Below are positions 56,601 to 64,000 of a stretch of DNA of 64,000 nt, one piece after another. The notes under the pieces were generated by a model. It was given only the letters and a program-made list of their open reading frames with translations. It had not been told where the DNA came from and ran no database searches. Position 1 is the first letter of the stretch. Each line of letters starts with the position of its first letter. This stretch comes from Delphinus delphis. Lineage: Eukaryota > Chordata > Mammalia > Artiodactyla > Delphinidae. Made by a program: the position numbers and the translations under genes. The stretch is from assembly GCF_949987515.2 (NCBI RefSeq), contig NC_082683.1, forward strand, positions 122,846,582 through 122,910,581. Reading direction: 5' to 3'.

Positions 56601-58372
56601 ACTGGGATCCACCCTTTATTTTCAACCTCCGTTTTTCACTTTTTCTCTGTGTGTGTGAGATTCACAGATTTCCTCCATGGGCCCTTTCTCCTTGATCTCT
56701 GACTATCTCTGTCTCTGTCCCCTTACAGAGATCCATGACAACACTGTTACAACTAGCTTGTCAAAGTGCAGTGACATCTGCATTCCTGACATTCCAATCT
56801 GGAGATGGTCTTTTTATAACCAGTGTGGTGGGTGGAGGCAGCAATGGATGCAACTCAGACAGGATGAAATTAGAATTGCAAACTGGGAGGAATATGTTGT
56901 CTTTAATCTGAATAAAGCTCCTCTAGTCTGGGACTGTTTCCCCAACAATGCCATCAAGTCTCTCGTGGATTCCAAGGCGAGGAGGGTTCAAAGAGAGAAA
57001 CGTAGTGACCTCACTCCCAGGCCTGCCAGCACCCTCTGATCATTAGCCTGTCCGTGTCAGACCTGCCCTGTGATGCCTCTCATGACAGATGGTAATTTGG
57101 AATCCAAATCAAGAATCAGCTGTGTCAGCTGCAAAGTCTCCCAGGGCTGTGGGTGAGTTAAGGGTTGGGGCCCTGACACCTACAGACTCAGTAATTAAAA
57201 CGTTCTTTGGACAAGAGGGGCAGCCTCTTTGCTGGCCCCTCAGCCTCTGCTGCTGGGCATCTCAAAGGAATGTAGGCCTCTTTTTTACGAGATTTCTTTC
57301 TTTCTTTCTTTCTTTTTTTCATCTTTATTGGAGTATAATTGCTTTACAATGGTGTGTTAGTTTCTGCTTTATAACAAAGTGAATCAGCTATACATATACT
57401 TATGTCCCCATATCTCTTCCCTCTTGTGTCTCCCTCCCTCCCACCCTCCCTATCCCACCCCTCTAGGTGGTCACAAAGCACCGAGCTGATCTCCCTGTGC
57501 TATGCGGCTGCTTCCCACTAGCTATCTACCTTACGTTTGGTAGTGTATATATGTCCATGTCTCTCTCTCGCTTTGTCACAGCTCACCCTTCCCCCTCTCC
57601 ATATCCTCAAGTCCATTCTCTAGTAGGTCTGTGTCTTTATTCCTGTCTTATCCCTAGGTTCTTCATGACCTTTTTTTTTCTTAAATTCCATATGTATGTG
57701 TTAGCATACAGTATTTGTCTTTCTCTTTCTGACTTAACTGCATTTCTTTGGCAGACTTGCTCTTTCACTTTCACTGATAACGGCAAGTCGGGCAGCTGGA
57801 CTGTCGTTCAATGCTAGGGCCTTTCATGTTGGAAAAAACTGATACTCAAGCTTCTACATCCTAGGTCATTATTTTGAATATATTTTAAAGGGAGTAGTAG
57901 GGAAAGGCTGTTTTAATAAAATATTTCCAACCCCAGGATTGCACGGCCCCAGCAGTACTGACTGCCCCATGGAGAGACACGATAGGAACCAAGATGGTAT
58001 ATGATTGCTCTTCTTTTTTTTTAAATTCTATTATGGTTTATTACAGGATACTGAATAAAGTTCCCTGTGATTGCTCTATTTTTCATACCAGAATCCCTTT
58101 TTTCTTTCCTCTATGTACTCAAAGCTACTTTCTTTAGGGTGGTATCACCAGCACCCCTACTAGTTCTGACCCTGAAAGCTCAGGCCTGCCCACGTATGGT
58201 CACCCCCAAATCCCCTTTAGCACGATGCACAGATCACGTAAAACTAACAGATGCTCACATCTGCCTCTCATCCTTCTGGCTGGATCAAACTGAGCCAGCT
58301 CCTTCTCGACATAGTATAGGACCTTCATGGAGTCTCTCTCTTTGTCAGCTTGGATCCGGTAACCTTTGCGAA
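50579..58372 (-). CDS. ILDR2: ILDR2, immunoglobulin-like domain containing receptor 2, 3' half
   Basis: ILDR2 is a type I membrane protein of the LSR/ILDR1/ILDR2 (angulin) family, linked to tricellular junctions, ER lipid handling and T-cell inhibition (family knowledge). Four coding exons read right to left: 58372-58259, 53911-53695, 52564-51892, 50614-50579. Split codons close as Tyr and Ser, the last junction is phase 0, and the frame is open to the TGA at 50581-50579. The 346 residues here are the cytoplasmic tail. The human protein is about 639 residues, so the Ig domain, membrane span and Cys-rich juxtamembrane part are off the right edge. Landmarks are KERDSMKVLYYVEKEL, the Ser/Arg-rich segment YYGQRSRSREPL, the basic run EKRRKKEPAKKT and the end MSLVV, which resembles a class II PDZ ligand (inference). 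No break is seen. Confidence 0.95.
50615..51891 (-). other. ILDR2 last intron
   Basis: Short intron between the large exon and the final coding exon. No repeat family was identified. GC content rises towards the large exon. Confidence 0.7.
51840..52620. promoter_or_regulatory. Intragenic CpG island over the large ILDR2 exon
   Basis: CpG dinucleotides are dense across the exon and its edges, in contrast with the introns on either side. High CpG density in a coding exon usually reflects GC-rich Arg/Ala/Pro codons with low germline methylation. It may also be an orphan CpG island with regulatory activity. No promoter element was identified. Confidence 0.6.
51892..52564 (-). CDS. ILDR2: ILDR2 large cytoplasmic-tail exon (probably exon 9)
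   Basis: One base plus 224 codons, from QQRSKSEMLSRKNFATG through the Arg/Ser/Pro-rich tail (DELAAFADSYG, EPLTDADRGWSY, LPRLVSRTPGAV, PRSASYYAWSPP) to EPAKKT. The donor is ACG|GTGAGG. The acceptor is ambiguous between 52,564 and 52,567 (CAG CAG in tandem), changing one Ser. The composition suggests intrinsic disorder. The whole exon is CpG-rich. Confidence 0.95.
53205..53360 (+). repeat. MIR SINE
   Basis: CATGTGACCCAGGGTAAGTT, then CAGTTTCCCCAACTTAAAAT and the TAATAGTACCTCCC block, in the ILDR2 intron between exons 8 and 9. Confidence 0.8.
53695..53911 (-). CDS. ILDR2: ILDR2 coding exon (probably exon 8)
   Basis: The 217-base exon has acceptor CCCTGCAG|AT and donor CACAG|GTGAAG. It encodes NNTISELSSLHEEDSSF, GDLESNPDYWSGVM and EYNKEDLESFRH, typical of ILDR2. 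It leaves two bases (AG) of a Ser codon completed by the next exon. Confidence 0.95.
53960..55650. other. ILDR2 intron 7 stretch, nothing identified
   Basis: Intronic sequence with a C-run near 54,506-54,515. A plus-strand open frame of 167 codons (54,262-54,765) shows no known motif. Confidence 0.5.
55658..55885 (+). mobile_element. hAT-Charlie-type DNA transposon relic
   Basis: GGCAAACTTTTTCTGTAAAG, then CAAGCCATACTGTCACAACT, and the inverted end region GACGTAGTTTGCTGATTCCA form the pattern of a non-autonomous hAT element (family from memory). Confidence 0.75.
56160..56325 (+). repeat. MIR-like fragment
   Basis: GGGCTCCAGTTCTGGCCCCG, then CCTCTTCCGTAAAATGAGGG. Confidence 0.65.
56405..56540 (+). 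repeat. MIR-like fragment
   Basis: GAGCTGGGTTCTAGTCCTGA, then CTGTTTCCTCATCTGTCAAC. It is a second copy close to the preceding one in the same ILDR2 intron. Confidence 0.65.
57300..57738 (-). mobile_element. L1 3' end, 5'-truncated, minus
   Basis: Reverse L1 3' UTR of the same family as the 34.8-kb copy (TTGGAGTATAATTGCTTTAC to TGTATGTGTTAGCATACAGT), preceded by a TTTC microsatellite tail. A possible short duplication ATTTCTTT is at 57292-57299 and 57742-57749. It lies in the ILDR2 intron between exons 7 and 8. Confidence 0.88.
58259..58372 (-). CDS. ILDR2: ILDR2 coding exon (probably exon 7)
   Basis: The 114-base exon has acceptor CTCAACAG|TT and donor AGAT|GTGAGC. It encodes RKGYRIQADKERDSMKVLYY to ARRMRGR between split Val and Tyr codons. 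It is the most 5' ILDR2 exon in the window; the intron before it runs past 64,000. Confidence 0.94.
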
Positions 58373-59294
58373 CTGTTGAGAAACAGACAAGAAGGTGAGG
58401 TGAAAAAAATCAGGAGAAGACAGCTTCCATTTATTTTACCAAGTAGAAAACATGGGTCCCACTAATAACAACTCTTTTTGAAATCACCCAGAAATCGTAA
58501 CCTGTAGTTGTATATATGGAACCATACTTCAGATCCCCTTTATCAGATGGTTCCATTAGAATGGAGGATCGGCAGGTCAACAACAAAATTCTATTACAGT
58601 ATATTTTTAGTCATTTGTTAACCTCTGCTTCCTACCTCCTGACCTCTTATAGCTCTACTTAAAGCTCATCTTCTCAAAGTTTGGGGGAGTACACTCACAC
58701 TACAAAAAGACCACTCTCTAGACTAGGGCCGCAGATCACTCTACAGTCTGAGGTTCATACCTTCACCTGGTGGAAGCACATGTAGCTTTAAAACAGATAC
58801 CCAAACGTCAGGGACCTTGACACAGGTGGCCTAAAAGCCTCTAGTTGCTTGGGAGATTGTGCAAAAATTCCATAACTAGGTGATGCATAAGAGCTAATAT
58901 TAGATTGTAGGCTTTATACATATTAGTACAAAATAAAATGCAAAATACATGGATTACTATTATGGTTCCATTATTATTTCTTTAGCATTTTCCTCTTAGG
59001 AAAGGGATTACCATATTTTTGACATGATTAATTCAACCTGCTGCTATGTGGTTACAGGCAGGTGTTCTTTTCAGGGCTTAATAAAAAACAAAACCAAAGC
59101 ATGAGAGATAATACCATCTCCTACATTCCCATCACTCATATTGTCAGGGGCAAAGGCTGTTGAAGCCCCAATGTCACTTATCAGTCGAGTCCAATACCAG
59201 CCCCAAGGGTGATCAGACACGGGCAGGTCCAATCTTCACAGATAAGAGAAAGAGAAAACAAGAAAGAGTGAAAGGAGTGGGATGGGGACAGAAC

Positions 59295-59515
59295 AATAAG
59301 GGTAATAGACAACACTTAACTGGGCACTGAAATGTGCTAGGTCCTGTGCTAAATGCTCTACGTGGACATTGATTCCTCACAACTACGTAAGGAAGTTAAC
59401 TGTTAGTAGCCACATTTCATGGTTGAGGACACTTTGGTTCAGAGAGGTTTTATAACTTGCTCAGGAATAAGTGGTAGTTCTGGGACCGGAACCATGTAGT
59501 CTGACTGAAGCCCAA
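59295..59515 (-). repeat. MIR SINE
   Basis: Reverse MIR: GTGCTAGGTCCTGTGCTAAA, then GTTCAGAGAGGTTTTATAAC and GTTCTGGGACCGGAACC. Confidence 0.8.
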
Positions 59516-59529
59516 CCATACTGGGCATC

Positions 59530-60475
59530 TTGCCTCTCTGGAGTCTAGGAGCAGAGACAGTATGGAGAGATAGGAGAGGAAGACAAAAAGGAAGAGCCCA
59601 GAGTAGAAAATGCTCTTAGGTGTGCCATAGGCAGTGTCATCTGAGGCACGATCCTACCTGACAGCCCATCAGGACTGTACAGTGGGATGGAAGCAAATGA
59701 CCCGCCTCCAATATTCTCTGTTCCCAGAGTAGGGCAAATACCATAAAGAAACCATACGACTGCATGCACCTCTGGAGAAAATCCTGCTTTCTGTACTCTG
59801 GTCATGTTACCCCGGCTGTGGACAGAGCCCCCCACACAAGCATGTACGTGGAAGATTAAAATATCTTCCACAGACTCTAATCACAGCCCTGGCATTGAAG
59901 ATTGGGAAGACGCCCACACATCCATTTGCAGGTGCACTGGTTTTCTATATGAGAACAGGATGGGCAGTCCACATTCAGCTCCAATTGTGGAATTACTTAA
60001 AAAAAAATGAATGAATCTCAGCACACGCTTTTTAGTACACCTTCTCCCGGAGGTTAGATCCATGATCCGTATGCAGAAGCAATTATTAGCAGAAATGATT
60101 TTATTTATCAAGCTACACACTCTTCCATCTCTGCAGAGGTGTTTACATAGTACAGACAGTTCACTTAAAATGCAATTATCCCACGGAACTGCTATGTCTG
60201 TTCTGAGGCAGTTATGTCTGATGGATGAAACACAGGGCTGGGAAATGGGGAACTGGGCATCTTGTAGGCATGCCGCTGGATTTACTGAGGGACCTCAAAT
60301 AAGTGGTGACCTATCCAGGACTCAGTTTTCATGTCTGTAAGATACAGCTAATACTTTTCACCTTTTAAATAATCTCATAGGGGAAAGACAAATATATAAA
60401 CCAAAAAGAAAAAGAAAAAAGAAAGGAGACAACCAAGACCAAATCAGTGGCGCACTTTGAGTTCTCTGTAATTAT
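59530..60475. other. ILDR2 intron 6 stretch, nothing identified
   Basis: No exon matching the proline-rich juxtamembrane part of ILDR2 was found here, so the preceding exon lies beyond the window. Confidence 0.55.
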
Positions 60476-60479
60476 TAGG

Positions 60480-60962
60480 GGCAGCTCAGATGACACCTCA
60501 TCCAAAAGGCTTTCTTTTTCTCTAGCTAGAAAAGTTCTCTCCCTTCTCTCTCTATCCCACTCCTAACTTACAAATCATTTACTTTGAACTTTCATCATGG
60601 CCCTTAATATATTCTCATTGGTTTCAAATGATTTGTATAAATGTCTAATCTTCCCAAAGATTCTTGAGGGAAAAGACTGCTTATCATTCTAGCTCAGCGT
60701 AAAGCCCAGGATGGTGATCTATACACAGTATGCACTTAAATGTTTGCTTGAGCTGACTTGGTGCCAGCCTGGGGCTGGGGGTAGGGTTAATGCTTTCTTT
60801 AGAAACAGTATTTTCAGTAGTTTCCCTGTCTAGATTGTAAACTTCCTGAGGTCAAGGACAAATTCTCTCTGTTTATCTCTGCATCCTGAGCACCTAGCAT
60901 AGAACCTGACACATTGCAGACACTCAAAACACATGTGTTTGTATGAATGAATGAATGAATGA
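60480..60962 (+). repeat. L2 LINE 3' region
   Basis: GATGACACCTCATCCAAAAG at the left, then the classic L2 end GTAAACTTCCTGAGGTCAAG and a GAAT-repeat terminus (60,944-60,961). Confidence 0.75.
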
Positions 60963-60969
60963 AAATCAG

Positions 60970-62715
60970 GAATAAAAACTATATTACAGAGAATTACAAG
61001 TAAGGCAGAAAAGGCCATGTGATGGGTTTGTTGGAGAATTTTCACCAGGAAGGGGAAGGCTTGAATGGTAGCTTGAGGGAGCAGCAAGGTTTAGGTAAGT
61101 TTTGTTGTTTTGTTGATGATTATTTTTTAGTAAAGAAAATGAGCATGTTTATAGGCATTAGGGAAGGGTCTACTCTACCTGCAGCTGTGGCTTTATCTAG
61201 GTGTTCTTAATATGTGAAGCACTGTATGGCAAACATTCAGTAATACTGAGATAAAGGGGGGAAGAGTATTGCTATAGGAAACAATGTACCAACTGTCCCC
61301 TGGCAATGAGAGATGGCTGCCATCCTGAGCAACAGCTGGAAACTGCTCCCTTAACTGCAACTTGGACCGGCGCTTAGATTGCTTTCTGTGTCATTATAAC
61401 AAATTGCACTCCTCATTACGAGACAGATTTGATCATGTATGCATACGTTATCATGCCCCTGCAAAGTTACAGTAACTCTTCACAGCCTCAAATGACAATG
61501 GCAGCTTCGCCTTTCAGTACTGGCATTGTAAAGAGACACCACTGTACTAGATCCTTTCAGCTTTGATTGCTAAGTCACACCAGCTCATGAGTTCAGAAAT
61601 CTTAATCCCTCTACTTTGTCAAAAAGGACAGAGGCAGAGTACTTTAGAGGCATCATCCGTTTGGTTTCAGTAGCTAAAAAAGCTAGGCACTTCTCCCTTT
61701 AAGAGGCGTTGGTTTTCCTCTTTTAATTGAAAGCTGTATATTCGATGGGTGGCACGCTATAACTAATTCTCTCATCGTGGTAGAACCTGGCTCTGTGTCA
61801 CGTATATGCTCAGGAGCACAGAAAACCCTTCTTGATCCCTCCAAGCAGATGAGACTTTTCCTTCTCTGAGCTGGCATCAGAGAACAGTCTTATCATAGGC
61901 TCCTTTCTATTTGTCACTCAGTTGATTTCCATTCACAAGCCCCCAGAAACCACTCTGCTGGACCATAAACTCCTTGAGAGATTTGTACGCATTCATTAAA
62001 GTTTTCTTGATTTGAAAACAAATAGAATGGTGTCAAGCCGATTTTTATCTGTAATTTGTCTGAAGATCAGAGAACTCTCTGATGTGTGGTGATATTTTAA
62101 TAAGAAATGTACTACATTATTGGCCAAAGACCAGCATTTTTTGGAAAATGACTTTTTTCCTGGTGATATTTCAGTTTAGGGTCGATGGGTGATTTATTTC
62201 TCTTTTGAAGTTCAGTCTGGTCCAAGTCCTTTGGTTGGTGTGGATTTTCATACTTCAGCTCCTCTAATTTATTAGCCTTGCCAACTTTGATTTTTACTGG
62301 AGAGGGACTATTGGGATATTCATTTTGATGCCAAGCTATAATGTCAAAAATTCTTATTGTTAAAAGATTTGAGTTGATACTTCTGACCCAATTAAGGCTC
62401 AACTATTTTTCAGCTAATTTCCCCTTTAAAGCCAAATCCGATTTGTAAAACTTGCAAAAGAAGTCTGTAAGGCAGATATCCATGGATATAGCCTTGTTCT
62501 TCCCGTCCTATCTTAATAAGCTAAGGAAGGCTGTTTATGGATAATGGAACAGCTGCCAGATTCCACCCCCAGGGTGACAGCAGCTCAGTTGTGGGAGAAG
62601 TGATGCTTAAAATTTGCATATTCTCTGTATACATACAGTAGGCATATATATAGACACACATCCTTATTAGTTTGAAAAATGACATTTCAGAACCCTACTT
62701 GCCTATTCAATTCTT
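60970..62715. other. ILDR2 intron 6 stretch, nothing identified
   Basis: No exon, RNA gene or named repeat recognised. A minus-strand frame of 96 codons (62,112-62,402) has no recognisable homology. Confidence 0.5.
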
Positions 62716-62719
62716 TTGC

Positions 62720-63600
62720 AAGAAGGATGAGTGGAGACCAGGTAGATGTGAAAATAAAATGGATTCAAGCAAGGGAAAAGATAATTGCATTAATCAAGGT
62801 GGGAGATGATGGTGGCAATGACTAGGATAGTTGAGTAGAGATGGACCAATTCAAGGTTATTTTGAGGTCCAATCTGAAGGACTTGGTGACCAGTTGGATG
62901 AGAGAAGTGAGGGAGAGGAAGAGATAAGGATCAAGCCCCTGCTTCTGGTTTGGGCTACTAAGTAGATAACGGTGCCATCCACCGAAAATAAGAAACGTAG
63001 GAGTTGGTTTGAGGTTGAGAAACAGCAGATTAATTCCATTTCCTAGATAGATGTTGAGCTGGAAATGCCTGTAGTACATTAAGGTGGGTATGTTCAGAAG
63101 GCAGGTGGATATATGGGACTGAGGAACAGGAGAGAGGATGGAGATAAAGACTGGCAGTCATCAGCATATAGATGATGACTGACGCCATGGACTAGATACG
63201 ATTCCCCAGGGAGAGGACCTTGCACAAACAGGAGCACCAGCATCTGGGGGATGTGCAGAGAAAGAACAGCCAGCATATAGTGAAAACGGTAGGAAAAACT
63301 CCAAAGTACAGTGTTGAGGAGGGCAAAGAAATATGAGTGCGTTGTCAGGGGTGGTAAGTGCTTTTGAGAAGTCAAGGGGGCAAGCTTTGAGAAGCATCCA
63401 TTCGAGTTAGCAATAAGGCGATCTTGGCAAGCGCTGGTCTTTAGAGTGGTGAAAGCAATAGCAAGACAGAAGTTAGTTGAGGAGAGGAAATGGAGACATT
63501 AAAGATTCAAAACTCTATCAAGGAGCTTGGCTGTGAAGAGGATAACGTGGATAGGGAAGTAGCATCAGAGGACTATAGGGTTTTTGCAAATTGTTGTATT
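62720..63600 (-). repeat. L2 LINE fragment
   Basis: Reverse L2: GGTGGGAGATGATGGTGGCA, GACTTGGTGACCAGTTGGAT, CCCCAGGGAGAGGACCTTGC. Confidence 0.7.
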
Positions 63601-63606
63601 TTAATG

Positions 63607-63690
63607 GGAGAGATCCGAGTGTGTTCTGAACGCTGATAGGAAGGAAAGGAGAGATCCGAGTGTGTTCTGAACGCTGATAGGAAGGAAAGG
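63607..63690. repeat. Perfect 41-bp tandem duplication
   Basis: The unit beginning GGAGAGATCCGAGTG at 63,607 repeats without mismatch from 63,648, giving 2.05 copies. Confidence 0.95.
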
Positions 63691-64000
63691 CTAAAGACGT
63701 GAGGTGGGAATGGGGTGGGGTATGGAGATTCAGCAAAGAGAGAACCTTGACAAAGCTGAAGGGGATGGCCCCAGAGCAGGACAGGAGGAGACAGTCATCT
63801 TTTTTTGTAACACAGGTAACAAACACACATAGCAGGTAGCCGCTATGAAGAATGGGAGAAGGAATCAGGGTGCCTCTTACCTCTTGCCCATTCGGTAACT
63901 AACTGGCTATACTATAGGTAGCTCATCAAAGATGTCTTTTCAACTACACGGAGTGTTCAAAAGAGTATTGTGTACAAATGTAATCTGAAAAATTACTGTT

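Noticed and set aside
1..64000. CRISPR array, operon, phage or bacterial defence system
   Set aside because: No regularly spaced repeats, clustered coding frames, ribosome-binding sites or integrase-type genes. The sequence is clearly mammalian nuclear DNA.

Overview
This window is ordinary vertebrate nuclear DNA: widely spaced exons with GT/AG splice sites, one promoter CpG island, and a dense load of mammalian interspersed repeats. At least eleven copies belong to the tRNA-derived CHR SINE group of cetaceans, hippos and ruminants. Many are nearly intact with perfect target-site duplications. No BovB or ruminant-type Bov-tA expansion is visible. A whale or dolphin is therefore the most likely source. 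The order TADA1 - ILDR2, both on the minus strand, matches what I remember of human 1q24.1.

Left part (1-14,800): TADA1, a subunit of the SAGA/STAGA co-activator, minus strand. Seven coding exons can be placed to the base (14431-14358, 9967-9876, 9615-9550, 5206-5109, 3637-3428, 2151-2000, 137-1). They join in frame to 276 codons; the last about 59 codons lie beyond the left edge. The start codon sits in a CpG island (about 13,920-14,790) that is the promoter.

Middle (14,800-50,500): intergenic, with no supported gene. It holds CHR SINEs in both orientations, a 5'-truncated young L1 with a 17-bp target duplication (34,762-36,087), several older L1 3' ends, L2 and MIR fragments, MLT1-type LTRs, a solo LTR with clean TG...CA ends inside an L2 (25,187-25,919), microsatellites and one strong CTCF-consensus match (41,823-41,836).

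Right part (50,579-64,000): the 3' half of ILDR2 (angulin family), minus strand. Four coding exons (58372-58259, 53911-53695, 52564-51892, 50614-50579) give 346 in-frame residues of the cytoplasmic tail through the stop codon. The Ig domain, membrane segment and first six exons lie beyond the right edge. The large exon is itself a CpG island, and its acceptor is a tandem NAGNAG.

The two genes are not functionally linked. I found no operon, CRISPR array, defence system or plausible new protein family. The observations worth a second look concern retroposon structure, one possible insulator, tandem duplications and splice-site details. Exon identities rest on recognising the protein sequences and on exact phase bookkeeping. 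Repeat family names are from memory of consensus sequences, not from a database search.
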